64,000 bases of DNA, from assembly GCF_000308435.1 (NCBI RefSeq), contig NZ_BAFR01000164.1, positions 1 to 64,000 of the forward strand, given 5' to 3'. Positions 43,955 through 53,433 of this stretch are shown here, in pieces (within the stretch, counting starts at the first letter, position 1; each line of letters opens with the position of its first letter). This DNA is from Nocardia araoensis NBRC 100135 (GTDB taxonomy: Bacteria; Actinomycetota; Actinomycetes; Mycobacteriales; Mycobacteriaceae). The notes under the pieces were generated by a model. The model was not told the DNA's origin. It did not search any database and was given only the letters and a program-made list of their open reading frames with translations. The position numbers and the translations under genes were made by a program.

Positions 43955-44587
43955 TCAACCTCGCAGCGCCGCGGCCAGATCCGGGTCAACGGCGAACGCG
44001 ATGGCGATCAACGATTCGACCAGTAGGTCGATCAACTCCGTACGCGAGATGGGCTCCGAGCGCAGCCAGGTGAGCGTGGATTCCTCGACGAACGCGATCC
44101 AGCCGCGCATGGCGAGCATGAGGCGGGGATGGTCGGCTTCGGCGACCGGCACGGGGGTCTCGGCCAGGATGATCCCGATGATGGCGTCGCGGGTCTGGTC
44201 GACCAGCGGGGCCAGCTCGGGGCTGACGCTGGTGGGGCCGCGTAGGAGCGCCAGATAGGAGGTCCGGTTCTCCGTGACGTACTCGATGTAGCGCTCGATC
44301 GAGTCGCGCAGCATCTCGAACAGGCCGAGCGAGCGATCCGGGGCGACGCGCTCGAGCAGTTCGGCGTTGGCGTGGTGCACGATCGCGAGCTGGAAATCCT
44401 GCTTGGTCGGGAAGTAATGGAACAGCAGGCCGCGGGAGATGCCCGCCTCGGCGGCGATCTCGCTGACGGAGATGTCCTCGATGGAACGCTCGCCGAGCAT
44501 CTTCGCGCCCAAGGTGATCAACTGCTCGCGGCGCTCGTCGGGACTCAGCCGCGTGCGCTTGGGGGCGTCTCCCTGGGTTCTCGTCAC
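43955..44587 (-). CDS. TetR family transcriptional regulator
   Basis: 210 residues. N-terminal HTH with SVSEIAAEAGISRGLLFHYFPTKQDF (about 40-65), the classic TetR signature, and a C-terminal ligand domain typical of actinobacterial regulators of lipid or xenobiotic metabolism. GTG 44587 is used. It is divergent from the Baeyer-Villiger monooxygenase operon, which it probably represses through the repeats at 44599-44626. Confidence 0.9.
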   Translation of the reverse strand: MTRTQGDAPKRTRLSPDERREQLITLGAKMLGERSIEDISVSEIAAEAGISRGLLFHYFPTKQDFQLAIVHHANAELLERVAPDRSLGLFEMLRDSIERYIEYVTENRTSYLALLRGPTSVSPELAPLVDQTRDAIIGIILAETPVPVAEADHPRLMLAMRGWIAFVEESTLTWLRSEPISRTELIDLLVESLIAIAFAVDPDLAAALRG

Positions 44588-44598
44588 GCGCCAATCCT

Positions 44599-44626
44599 AC
44601 TGAACGTCAGTCAATACACTGTTGAC
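44599..44626. promoter_or_regulatory. Probable TetR operator
   Basis: Two inverted repeats, ACTGA-ACG-TCAGT (44599-44611) and GTCAA-N7-TTGAC (44610-44626), lie in the 70-base gap between the tetR gene and the monooxygenase gene. Confidence 0.6.
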
Positions 44627-44657
44627 TCACGCTCAATAGGATCGTAGGCTCGGTTAC

Positions 44658-46187
44658 ATGAGTCGCAAGGTTACAGACAAAGCTGTCGCCGGCCGACCCA
44701 CGCGCCACGCCAGGACGATCATCATCGGCAGCGGGTTCGCGGGTCTGGGTCTGGCCATCCGGCTGACCCAGGAGGGTCGCAACGACTTCCTCGTGCTGGA
44801 ACGCGGCAACGACGTCGGCGGAACCTGGCGCGACAACACCTACCCCGGCGCGGCCTGCGACGTCCCTTCGCACCTGTACTCGTACTCGTTCGCGCTGAAC
44901 CCGAACTGGTCGCGCTCCTTCTCCCGGCAGGGCGAGATCCAGCAGTACATCCAGGATGTGTCGAAGCGCTACGCCGTGCGCGACAAGCACATCTTCGACT
45001 GCGACGTGACCAGCGCCCGCTGGAACGACGAGACCGCGCTCTGGGAGATCGAGTCGACCAAGGGCAGCTTCACCGCGAACACGGTGATCTCCGCGGTCGG
45101 CGCGCTGTGCGAGCCCGCCCTCCCGGACATCAAAGGCATCGGCGGGTTCGAAGGCGAGATCTTCCACTCCGCCCGCTGGAACCACGACGCCGACCTCACC
45201 GGCAAGCGGGTCGCCATCATCGGCACCGGCGCCTCGGCGATCCAGATCGTGCCCGCCATCGCCGGGCAGGTCGGCCACCTGGACGTCTACCAGCGCACCG
45301 CGCCGTGGCTGCTGCCGCGCCTCGACCGCCCGTACACGACGGCCGAGCGACTGGCCTTCAAGCACGTACCCGGCCTCCAGCGACTGTCCCGCGCCGCCAT
45401 CTACGCCGCCCGCGAGACCCAGGTCGTCGGCCTGGCCAAGGTCCCAGCCCTGATGCAGTTGTTCGAGGCGATCGCGAAGGCGAAACTGCGCTACGAGATC
45501 CGCGACCCCGAGCTGCGCGCGAAGGTGACTCCGAATTTCCGGATCGGCTGCAAGCGCATGCTGATCTCCAACGACTACTACCCCGCGCTGTCGCGCCCCA
45601 ACGTCGACGTGGTCACCGATGGCATCGCCGAGGTGCGCGCGAACTCGATCGTCACCCAGGACGGCACCGAGCGCGAGATCGACGCGCTGATCGTGGCGAC
45701 CGGCTTCCACGTCACCGACTCCCCCACGTACAACACCATCGCAGGCCGGGACGGCCGCACCCTGGCGGAAGTGTTCGACGAGATCGGCCAGCAGGGCTAC
45801 AAGGGCTCCGCGATCGCGAATTTCCCCAATATGTTCTTCCTGCTGGGCCCGAACGTCGGCCTCGGGCACACCTCGATGGTCTACATGATCGAGTCGCAGA
45901 TCAATTACATCGCCGACGCACTGGCTACCATCGACCGCCTCGACCTGCGTACCGTAGAAGTGCGCCGCGATGTGCAGGATGCCTACAACGCCGATCTGCA
46001 GGCGAAGCTCGCGGGCAGCGTCTGGCTGACCGGCGGGTGCTCGAGCTGGTACCTGGACAAGCACGGCAACAACACCACGCTGTGGCCGGACTTCACTTTC
46101 GAATTCCGTAGGCTGACCAAGACATTCGACGTGGCGGCGTACGACATCTCCATTTCCAACGCCGACTTGAAAGCAGTGGCATCGTGA
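44658..46187 (+). CDS. Flavin-containing Baeyer-Villiger monooxygenase (MymA/EthA-like)
   Basis: 509-residue FAD- and NADPH-dependent oxygenase that inserts oxygen next to ketones or oxidises sulfides. FAD-binding GSGFAG at 24-29, the Baeyer-Villiger fingerprint FEGEIFHSARW at 164-174 (FxGxxxHxxxW complete), a second Rossmann motif IIGTGASAIQ after 188, and the C-terminal ATGFHVTD block. ATG 44658 is used. The gene is the first of an oxygenase-SDR-esterase operon that resembles the M. tuberculosis mymA operon (Rv3083-Rv3085), there linked to modified fatty acids or mycolates; here the regulator is TetR rather than AraC-type VirS. Confidence 0.92.
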   Translation: MSRKVTDKAVAGRPTRHARTIIIGSGFAGLGLAIRLTQEGRNDFLVLERGNDVGGTWRDNTYPGAACDVPSHLYSYSFALNPNWSRSFSRQGEIQQYIQDVSKRYAVRDKHIFDCDVTSARWNDETALWEIESTKGSFTANTVISAVGALCEPALPDIKGIGGFEGEIFHSARWNHDADLTGKRVAIIGTGASAIQIVPAIAGQVGHLDVYQRTAPWLLPRLDRPYTTAERLAFKHVPGLQRLSRAAIYAARETQVVGLAKVPALMQLFEAIAKAKLRYEIRDPELRAKVTPNFRIGCKRMLISNDYYPALSRPNVDVVTDGIAEVRANSIVTQDGTEREIDALIVATGFHVTDSPTYNTIAGRDGRTLAEVFDEIGQQGYKGSAIANFPNMFFLLGPNVGLGHTSMVYMIESQINYIADALATIDRLDLRTVEVRRDVQDAYNADLQAKLAGSVWLTGGCSSWYLDKHGNNTTLWPDFTFEFRRLTKTFDVAAYDISISNADLKAVAS

Positions 46188-47014
46188 GCAGTGACGCTTA
46201 CTTCGAGAACAAGGTATGTGTGATCACCGGAGCGGGCTCCGGGATCGGCCGCGCGCTGGCGGTGAATCTGGCCCGGCGCGGCGCCAAACTGGCACTGTCG
46301 GATATCGATGTCGACGGCCTCGCCGAGACCGTGCGCCGCTGTGAGCAGCTCGGCGCCGAGGTCAAGTCCGACCGGCTGAACGTGGTCGAGCGCGAAGCGG
46401 TGATCCTCTACGCCGACGCGGTGAAAGCGCACTTCGGCACGGTGCACCAGGTTTACAACAACGCGGGCATCGCCCACCACGGCGAGGTCGTCCGCTCGGA
46501 GTACAAGGACTTCGAGCGCGTGATGGACGTCGATTTCTGGGGCGTCGTCAACGGCACCAAGGCGTTCCTGCCGATGGTCATCGAGTCCGGCGACGGCCAC
46601 ATCGTCAACGTGTCCAGCCTGTTCGGCCTGATCGCGATCCCCGGGCAGAGCGCCTACAACGCCGCGAAGTTCGCGGTGCGCGGATTCACCGAGTCGCTGC
46701 GCCAGGAGATGCTGGTCGCGCGGCACCCGGTCAAGGTCACCTGCGTTCATCCCGGCGGCATCAAGACCGCCGTCGCCCGCAACGCCACCTACGCCGAGGG
46801 CATCGACGCCAAGTCGGCCGCGTCGATGTTCGACCGGAAGCTGGCCATCCACACCCCGGAGATGGCGGCGCAGACCATCGTCGACGGCGTGCGCAAGGGG
46901 CACGGCCGCGTGCTGATCGGCTGGGAGGCCAAGTTGCTGGATCTGTTCGTCCGGGTCACCGCGTCGGGCTACCAGCGGATCGCGGCCAACGTCGAACGCC
47001 GCTTCCTTCCCTGA
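46184..47014 (+). CDS. Short-chain dehydrogenase/reductase
   Basis: 276-residue classical SDR. Cofactor motif TGAGSGIG at 15-22, NNAG at 92-95, catalytic S144/S145, Y158 and K162 (YNAAK). Likely oxidises or reduces the alcohol/ketone partner of the monooxygenase reaction. GTG 46184 overlaps the monooxygenase stop by four bases, so translation is coupled. Similar to Rv3085-type SDRs of the mymA operon. Confidence 0.9.
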   Translation: MSSDAYFENKVCVITGAGSGIGRALAVNLARRGAKLALSDIDVDGLAETVRRCEQLGAEVKSDRLNVVEREAVILYADAVKAHFGTVHQVYNNAGIAHHGEVVRSEYKDFERVMDVDFWGVVNGTKAFLPMVIESGDGHIVNVSSLFGLIAIPGQSAYNAAKFAVRGFTESLRQEMLVARHPVKVTCVHPGGIKTAVARNATYAEGIDAKSAASMFDRKLAIHTPEMAAQTIVDGVRKGHGRVLIGWEAKLLDLFVRVTASGYQRIAANVERRFLP

Positions 47015-47036
47015 GCCGGGAGCCGAGGAACGACGA

Positions 47037-47951
47037 ATGCGGGACATCGACTTTCCGCTGCCCCTCGCGCGGGCAATACTGAATCCGATCTTCCGGGTCA
47101 CACTGAACAAACGATTGCCGTTCACGGTGCAGCGCAGGCTGCTCGACGTGACGTCGCGGGCACAGTTGCTGCCCGCGGGCGCCGTCGTGCGGCCGGTGTG
47201 CCTCGGCGGCAGGCCCGCCGAGCGGATCGACTTCGCGGACACCTCCGAGCACGGCGCCGTGCTCTATCTCCACGGAGGCGGATACGCGGTCGGCTCGCCG
47301 GCCACGCACCGCTCGCTGGCGGCCCGGCTGGCGCTGGACACCGGTTGCCCGGTCTACGTGCTGGATTACCGGCTGGCGCCGGAGCACCCCTTCCCCGCGG
47401 CACTGGACGACGCCGAGGCGGCGTTCCTGGAGCTGGTGGCGTCGGGTCTGCGGCCGGACCGGATCGCCGTCTCCGGCGACTCCGCGGGCGGCGGTCTGTC
47501 GCTCGCGCTGGCGCAGCGTCTGATCGCCCGCCACGGGCAGACCCCGGCCGCGCTCGGTTTGATCGCGCCTTGGGCGGACCCGAACGAGATCCCGGAGCGG
47601 GAACGCGATCTGGTGATCAACAAGCCCTGGTCACGCGCTTGCGCAGCTGCCTACCTCGGCGACGGCGATGCCGCGGATCCGGCTTACGCGCCACTGACCG
47701 GCGAGCTGCGGGGCCTGCCGCCGACGTACGTGCAGGTGGACGTCAGCGAGCTGCTGCACCGGCAGTGCGTCGCGCTGGTCGCCGCACTGCGCGAGGCGGG
47801 GGTACACGTGCGCTTCACCGAGAGCAAGGGCTTGTGGCACGTCGCTCAGTTGCAGGCCGCGCTGGCGGCGCCCGCCGCGGCCGCGCTGCGCGAACTCGCC
47901 GAGTTCCTTCGCGAAGCGATTCAACCGGCGGACCTGCGCGAACTAGGATGA
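47037..47951 (+). CDS. Alpha/beta hydrolase, hormone-sensitive-lipase (LipR-like) family
   Basis: 304-residue esterase. Oxyanion motif HGGGY at 79-83, nucleophile S149 in GDSAGG, acid E238 in VDVSELL, and H268 in GLWHVAQ. These features define the HSL/LipR family, which hydrolyses short to medium acyl esters, a fitting next step after a Baeyer-Villiger oxidation that produces an ester. ATG 47037 follows GAGGAACGACGA. Starts 22 bases after the SDR stop and ends the oxygenase operon. Confidence 0.88.
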   Translation: MRDIDFPLPLARAILNPIFRVTLNKRLPFTVQRRLLDVTSRAQLLPAGAVVRPVCLGGRPAERIDFADTSEHGAVLYLHGGGYAVGSPATHRSLAARLALDTGCPVYVLDYRLAPEHPFPAALDDAEAAFLELVASGLRPDRIAVSGDSAGGGLSLALAQRLIARHGQTPAALGLIAPWADPNEIPERERDLVINKPWSRACAAAYLGDGDAADPAYAPLTGELRGLPPTYVQVDVSELLHRQCVALVAALREAGVHVRFTESKGLWHVAQLQAALAAPAAAALRELAEFLREAIQPADLRELG

Positions 47952-48070
47952 AATTCGAGCGGGTCCCCAGCCTGCGGTGATGCGCGGAGGCGATTGGCGG
48001 TGGTCGACCTCACGGCCCTGACGCAGGTGTCGTAGATTACTGGCGAGTAAACCCACGTGGAAGGGCACTG

Positions 48071-49864
48071 ATGCGAGAGTTCGAAGTCCCGGCTTCCTAC
48101 ACCATTCCGGATGACGCGAACAATTCCGACAACGTCTTCCGCCACGCCGAGCAGTCGCCGAACACGGTGCTGTTCAACGTGCCGAACGGCAGTGGCGGCT
48201 GGCGGGATGTCACCGCCGCGGAATTCGCGAAAACCGTTACCGGGGTGGCGAAAGGCCTGATCGCCTCGGGTATCGAACTCGGCGATCGCGTCGCCATCAT
48301 GGCCCCCACCCGCTACGAGTGGGCCGTCCTCGATTTCGCCACCTGGGCCGCGGGCGGCTGCACGGTCGCGATCTACGACAGCTCCGCCGCCGAACAGGCC
48401 AAGTGGATCCTGCAGGACTCGGCCACCAAGCTGCTGATCGTGGACAGCGACAAGCACCGCAAGGTGATCGACGAGATCGAAGCCGGGTCGCTGCCGGACC
48501 TGCGGGAGATCGTGCAGATCGACAAGGGCGCGGTGGACGAACTGCTCGGCCGGGGCGCCGCCCTGGACGACCAGGCTGTGCACGAGCGCCGCGCGCAGGT
48601 GGGTGCGCAGTCTCCCGCCACCCTGATCTACACCTCGGGCACCACGGGCCGCCCGAAGGGCGTCATGCTGACCCACGCGAACCTGTACGCGGAGTCGAAG
48701 TCCGATCGGATCGCGCTGAACAAGTACGTCACCGAGGGCAAGAAGACCCTCATGTTCCTGCCGCTGGCGCACGTCTTCGCGCGCGCCGTCGCGCTGGCCG
48801 CGTTCGACGCGAAGGTGATCGTCGCGCACACCGCCGACTGGTCCACCTTGGTCGAACAGTTCGGCAGCTACCGGCCGCACTTCATCCTCTCGGTGCCCCG
48901 GGTGTTCGAGAAGGTGTTCAACAGCGCCAAGCAGAAGGCGCACGACGGCGGCAAGGGCAAGATCTTCGACGCCGCCGCCGAGACCGCGATCGCCTGGAGC
49001 GAGTCGCTCGACAACGGCGGACCGGGCGTGGTGCTGAAGCTGAAGCACGCGCTGTTCGACAAGCTGGTGTACGCCAAGCTGCGCGCCGCGCTCGGCGGCC
49101 AGTGCGAGGCCGCCGTCTCCGGCGGCGGGCCGCTCGGCGCACGGCTGGGTCACTTCTTCCGCGGCGTCGGCGTGACCATCTACGAGGGCTACGGCCTCAC
49201 CGAGACCACCGCGGCCATCGCGGTCAACACCCCGGAGCACATCCGGGTCGGCTCGGTCGGGCGGCCGATCGAGGGTCACGGCGCCAAGATCGCCGAGGAC
49301 GGCGAGCTGCTGCTGCGCGGCTCGGTCGTGTTCAGCGGCTACTGGGGCAACGCGGAGGCCACCGAGGACGCGTTCGAGGACGGCTGGTTCAAGACCGGTG
49401 ACCTCGGCGCCATCGACAGCGACGGCTTCATCACCATCACCGGCCGCAAGAAGGAGATCATCGTCACCGCCGGTGGCAAGAACGTCTCCCCCGCGCTGCT
49501 GGAGGACTCGCTGCGTGCGCACCCGCTGATCAGCCAGGTGATGGTGGTCGGCGACGGTCAGCCGTTCATCGGCGCGCTGATCACGCTGGACCCGGAGTCG
49601 CTGCCCGGCTGGAAGGAACGCCACAGCCTGCCCGCCGACACCCCGATCGAGAAGCTGATCGAGAACCCCGACCTGCTCGCCGAGGTGAACGCGGCGGTGG
49701 CCGAGACCAACAAGAAGGTCTCGCACGCCGAGCAGATCAAGAAGATCCGTCTGCTGACCATCGACTGGACCCAGGAGACCGGCGAACTCACCCCGAAGAT
49801 GTCGCTCAAGCGCGCGGTCGTGATGAAGCAGCACGCCGACGACGTGGCGAGCATCTACAACTGA
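48071..49864 (+). CDS. Long-chain fatty-acid-CoA ligase (FadD15-like)
   Basis: 597-residue acyl-CoA synthetase of the long-chain FAA1/FadD15 group. ATP motif YTSGTTGRPKGV near 187-198, YGLTET, WFKTGDLG, and the hinge and catalytic C-terminal part GRKKEIIVTAGGKNVSP and TPKMSLKR, all complete, unlike the truncated ligase at 11212. ATG 48071 with GGAAGG 7 bases upstream. Separated from the esterase gene by about 120 bases holding a possible promoter, so it may be its own unit. Ended by the hairpin at 49878. Confidence 0.93.
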   Translation: MREFEVPASYTIPDDANNSDNVFRHAEQSPNTVLFNVPNGSGGWRDVTAAEFAKTVTGVAKGLIASGIELGDRVAIMAPTRYEWAVLDFATWAAGGCTVAIYDSSAAEQAKWILQDSATKLLIVDSDKHRKVIDEIEAGSLPDLREIVQIDKGAVDELLGRGAALDDQAVHERRAQVGAQSPATLIYTSGTTGRPKGVMLTHANLYAESKSDRIALNKYVTEGKKTLMFLPLAHVFARAVALAAFDAKVIVAHTADWSTLVEQFGSYRPHFILSVPRVFEKVFNSAKQKAHDGGKGKIFDAAAETAIAWSESLDNGGPGVVLKLKHALFDKLVYAKLRAALGGQCEAAVSGGGPLGARLGHFFRGVGVTIYEGYGLTETTAAIAVNTPEHIRVGSVGRPIEGHGAKIAEDGELLLRGSVVFSGYWGNAEATEDAFEDGWFKTGDLGAIDSDGFITITGRKKEIIVTAGGKNVSPALLEDSLRAHPLISQVMVVGDGQPFIGALITLDPESLPGWKERHSLPADTPIEKLIENPDLLAEVNAAVAETNKKVSHAEQIKKIRLLTIDWTQETGELTPKMSLKRAVVMKQHADDVASIYN

Positions 49865-49877
49865 GCCGATCGTCGAG

Positions 49878-49905
49878 AGGCGCTGTCCGTTCGCGGGCAG
49901 CGCCT
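49878..49905 (+). terminator. Intrinsic terminator-like hairpin
   Basis: AGGCGCTGTCCG, loop TTCG, CGGGCAGCGCCT: a 12-bp stem with one T-G wobble, followed by TT, 14 bases after the acyl-CoA ligase stop. Confidence 0.75.
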
Positions 49906-50014
49906 TTCGCGTGTCGTGGTCCGTCCGCGACGAACAGCGCGCCGTCGCGGTCCGAGGAGCTCGGACCGATCGGGTCGGCGGCTGCGGCGGCCGTCCGGCA
50001 GTAGTCTCGATGCC

Positions 50015-51826
50015 ATGGCCGATCTGCGACTGCGTGTGGTGGCCGGGATCGTCTCGGCGGGCCTCACGCTGGGCGTCGCCGAGTTGCTCGCCGCTTTCCT
50101 CGGCCCCGACAGCGCGCCGCTGCACCTGCTCGGTTCGGCCGTGGTCGACCACACGCCCGACAGGGTGCGGGAATGGGCCATCACCACCTTCGGCACCGAA
50201 GACAAAGCCGCGCTGTACCTGATCATGGGCGTGATCACCGTGCTGGTCGCCGGAGTGGCCGGAGCGATCGAGCGGACCACCCGTGCCGCCGGGTCGTGGT
50301 TGTTCGTCGTGTTCGGGGTGATCACGGCCTGGGTGGCGGTGGCGCGTACCGGTCTGTCCGCCGCGTTGCCGACGGTCGTCGGCGTCGCCGTCGGCGTCTA
50401 CTCGCTACGGGCGCTGACCCGTCGCATCGACGCGGCGATCGAAGAGTCTGCCGATACGCCGACCGATGCGGTTCCGTCGACCGGCGATTCCGGACCGCGG
50501 ACCGCGACCGAGGGAGCCGCGTCTACCGAAAAAGGTGCGAATGTAGGCCGTTCCGGGGGCGTGGCGGGTATCGGAGAGAGGTCTGACGCCGCTATCGGTG
50601 CGGCTGCGGATATACCGGGAAACGTAGAAAGTACGGAGTCCCCTGACCAAGAACCGGAAACAGGCTCGCGCGGAGGTGAATTCGCACCGGCCGATAGCGC
50701 CTCCGCAGAGCCTGCCTCGTACTCCACCGAGTCGCCCGCCGTCAGCCGGTCCCGCTCCCCGGAGCGCAGGCAAGTTCTGCGAGGACTGCTGGTAGCCGGC
50801 GGCTTGGCCGTGGTCACCGGAGTCGGCGGACGCGTGCTGGGTGCGCGCCGCAGCGATGTGTCCGGTGAGCGAGCCGCGGTGCAGTTGCCGGAACCGTCCG
50901 CCCCTGCCGAACCGGTGGCGCCGGGTGTGGATCTCCGCGTGCCCGGGCTGACGCCGTATCTCACCGCGAACGACGACTTCTACCGGATCGACACCGCGCT
51001 GATCGTGCCGCAAGTGTCCAAGGACGGCTGGTCGCTGCGCATCCACGGCATGGTCGACCGCGAGATCCGGCTCAGCTGGGCGGATCTGGCGCTTCGTCCG
51101 GTGGAGGAACACCTGGTCACGCTGGCCTGCGTGTCGAATCCGGTGGGCGGCGACCTGATCGGCAACGCGCGCTGGCTCGGCTACCGCGTGGATCAGTTGC
51201 TGGCCGAGGCGGGGCCGCACCCCGACGCGGACATGGTCCTGTCCCACAGTGCCGACGGCTGGACCGCGGGCACGCCGCTGGCCGTGCTCACCGACGGACG
51301 CGACGCGCTGCTCGCGGTCGGCATGAACGGCGAACCCCTTCCGGTGCAGCACGGTTACCCGGCCCGGCTGGTCGTGCCCGGCCTCTACGGCTACGTCTCG
51401 GCCACCAAGTGGGTGACCGAACTCGAAGTCACCCGCTTCGATCGCGCCACCGCTTACTGGACCCGGCGCGGCTGGTCGGCACGCGGACCGATCAAGACCG
51501 GCACCCGCATCGATACTCCGCGCGCCCGCGGCCGCCTCCAGCCGGGTCGCGTCCCCATCGCCGGAGTGGCCTGGGCACAGCATCGCGGCATCCGCGCCGT
51601 GGAAGTACAAATCGACAACGGCCCTTGGCAACAGGCCCGCCTCTCCGAAGAGCAGTCCATCGACACCTGGCGCCAGTGGGTCTTCGACTGGGACGCCACC
51701 TCCGGCCCGCACACCCTCCGCGCCCGCGCCACCGACGGCACCGGCGAAACCCAAACCGCCGAACGCCGCGACGTGATCCCCGACGGCGCCACCGGCTACC
51801 CCACGGTCACCGTCCAGGTCGCCTGA
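50015..51826 (+). CDS. Membrane-fused molybdopterin-dependent oxidoreductase (sulfite oxidase family)
   Basis: 603 residues. Four hydrophobic helices in the first 130 residues (start MADLRLRVVAGIV, ATG 50015), then a 120-residue acidic Ser/Thr/Ala-rich linker, a further hydrophobic segment after RRQVLRGLLVAGGLAV near 250, then a sulfite oxidase-type molybdenum domain (about 310-500) with the Mo-ligating Cys in LACVSNPVGGDLIGNARW, and a C-terminal dimerisation-like Ig fold (500-603). It probably places the active domain outside the membrane. The substrate may be sulfite or a methionine sulfoxide-like oxide; it is not known. No heme partner gene is adjacent. Confidence 0.87.
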   Translation: MADLRLRVVAGIVSAGLTLGVAELLAAFLGPDSAPLHLLGSAVVDHTPDRVREWAITTFGTEDKAALYLIMGVITVLVAGVAGAIERTTRAAGSWLFVVFGVITAWVAVARTGLSAALPTVVGVAVGVYSLRALTRRIDAAIEESADTPTDAVPSTGDSGPRTATEGAASTEKGANVGRSGGVAGIGERSDAAIGAAADIPGNVESTESPDQEPETGSRGGEFAPADSASAEPASYSTESPAVSRSRSPERRQVLRGLLVAGGLAVVTGVGGRVLGARRSDVSGERAAVQLPEPSAPAEPVAPGVDLRVPGLTPYLTANDDFYRIDTALIVPQVSKDGWSLRIHGMVDREIRLSWADLALRPVEEHLVTLACVSNPVGGDLIGNARWLGYRVDQLLAEAGPHPDADMVLSHSADGWTAGTPLAVLTDGRDALLAVGMNGEPLPVQHGYPARLVVPGLYGYVSATKWVTELEVTRFDRATAYWTRRGWSARGPIKTGTRIDTPRARGRLQPGRVPIAGVAWAQHRGIRAVEVQIDNGPWQQARLSEEQSIDTWRQWVFDWDATSGPHTLRARATDGTGETQTAERRDVIPDGATGYPTVTVQVA

Positions 51827-51894
51827 AACAGCCGACTATCCACCAGCCTTCCCCCGCGCCGCTGTCTTCCGCAGGCTCGGGTTCGCTGACGAAC

Positions 51895-51929
51895 ATGCCC
51901 CGCAGAAGAATGTCTTCTGCGGGGCATGG
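51895..51929. terminator. Bidirectional terminator hairpin
   Basis: Perfect 16-bp stem (CATGCCCCGCAGAAGA at 51895-51910) with loop ATG and the exact complement at 51914-51929, between the convergent oxidoreductase and MFS genes. Confidence 0.8.
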
Positions 51930-51939
51930 TCTGGATCGG

Positions 51940-53421
51940 TCAGCTCGCTACGGAGTCGGCCTCGACCCGTTCTTTCTCCAGCCGCGGCGGAGCGGACTCC
52001 CCGTGGCGGATGAACAGCACCGAGGCGGCGACGCCGATGAGCAGGACGGCCGCGGGGAGCAGCGCGGACTGGCCGAGCGCCGTGCTGAAGGAATCCTTGA
52101 CGAACTCCGGGAGCGGGCCCTGACCCGCGCCTCCTTCGGCGACCGGGCCGCCGCCCAGGCCGTTCGCCGTCATCCGGGCCGCCACCAGCGCGCTGATCGC
52201 CGCGCTGCCGAGCACCGAGCCCACCTGGCGGGTGGTGTTGTAGACACCGGCGCCCGCACCGGCCTGCTGGATCGGCAGATTGTGCGTGGCGGTGGACGCC
52301 AGCGGAGCCCAGATGCAGGCGTTGGCGAAACCGGCCAGCGCCGCGGCCACGAGGAACCAGATCAGCGACGAGTCCGGCTTCATCAGCGCCGCGAACCAGA
52401 ACACCGACAGCGCGAACAGGCCGAAGCCGAGGGTGGGCACGATCCGCGGGTGCAGCTTGTCGGCGAACTTGCCGACCAGCGGCGCGGAGAAACCGGTCAC
52501 GATCGCCATGGGCGCGAAGACCAGCGCGGACTTGGTCGGCGACATCTCCCGCACGGCCTGCAGGTAGAAGTAGGTCGGCACCATCAGGGAGGTCACCGCC
52601 GCGCCCATCGCGGCGATCGCGGTATTCGACAGCGCGAAGTTGCGATCGCGGAACAGGCTCAGCGGCAGCAACGGCTCACCCTTGTTCCTGGCCTGGTTGA
52701 CCAGGAACACCGCGAGTACCACCAGGCCCGCACCGATCAGCAGCCAGATGCGCAACGACCAGTCGTAGGTGTTGCCTTCCTGAATCCCGAAGACCAGCAG
52801 GAACATGCCGACGCCGCTGAGCACCACGCCGGGAATATCGAACTTGTGCTCGTGCGTCGGCAGGTCGGGCACCAGCCAGACCGCCAGCGCGAAGGCGACG
52901 ACGCCGACCGGGACGTTCACGATGAAGATCCACTCCCAGCCGAGACCGTCCACCAGCACACCGCCGAGGATGGGACCAACCAGGGTCGCCAATCCTGCGA
53001 CACCGCCCCACAGACCCATGGCGGCGCCGCGCCGGTCCGGCGGGAAGGTCCTGGTGATCACGGCCATGGTCTGCGGCGTCATCAGCGCGGCGCCGATGCC
53101 CTGGGCGGCGCGGGCCGCGATCAGCATGCCGATGGTGCCGGACAGGCCGCACCACAGTGACGCCGCGGTGAACACGGTCAGGCCGATCAGATAGATGTTC
53201 TTGGGGCCGAACCGATCACCCAGCCGACCGGTGACCAGCAGCGGCACCGCGTAGGTGAGCAGGTAGGCGCTGGTCACCCAGATGACCTGGGAGATGTCGG
53301 CGTGCAGGCTGGTCATGATCGCGGGATTGGCGACCGCGACGATCGTCATGTCCAGCAAGATCATGAAGAAGCCGACGACCAGCGCGAACAGCGCCAGCCA
53401 CGGATTGCGTTGTGTGGACAT
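51940..53421 (-). CDS. MFS drug efflux transporter, DHA2 (EmrB/QacA) family
   Basis: 493 residues with 14 predicted helices. Motif A is VTGRLGDRFGPKNIY after helix 2; antiporter motif C is GLATLVGPILGGVLVDGLGWEWIFIVN seen at about 138-165, near helix 5. An acidic residue, LLDMTIVAVA, stands in helix 1 as in other DHA2 pumps. Expected to expel drugs or toxic metabolites using the proton gradient. It is the second gene of an operon with the PadR regulator (12 bases between) and is presumably induced when the regulator binds a ligand. Confidence 0.9.
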   Translation of the reverse strand: MSTQRNPWLALFALVVGFFMILLDMTIVAVANPAIMTSLHADISQVIWVTSAYLLTYAVPLLVTGRLGDRFGPKNIYLIGLTVFTAASLWCGLSGTIGMLIAARAAQGIGAALMTPQTMAVITRTFPPDRRGAAMGLWGGVAGLATLVGPILGGVLVDGLGWEWIFIVNVPVGVVAFALAVWLVPDLPTHEHKFDIPGVVLSGVGMFLLVFGIQEGNTYDWSLRIWLLIGAGLVVLAVFLVNQARNKGEPLLPLSLFRDRNFALSNTAIAAMGAAVTSLMVPTYFYLQAVREMSPTKSALVFAPMAIVTGFSAPLVGKFADKLHPRIVPTLGFGLFALSVFWFAALMKPDSSLIWFLVAAALAGFANACIWAPLASTATHNLPIQQAGAGAGVYNTTRQVGSVLGSAAISALVAARMTANGLGGGPVAEGGAGQGPLPEFVKDSFSTALGQSALLPAAVLLIGVAASVLFIRHGESAPPRLEKERVEADSVAS

Positions 53422-53433
53422 CTGTTTCGTTTC

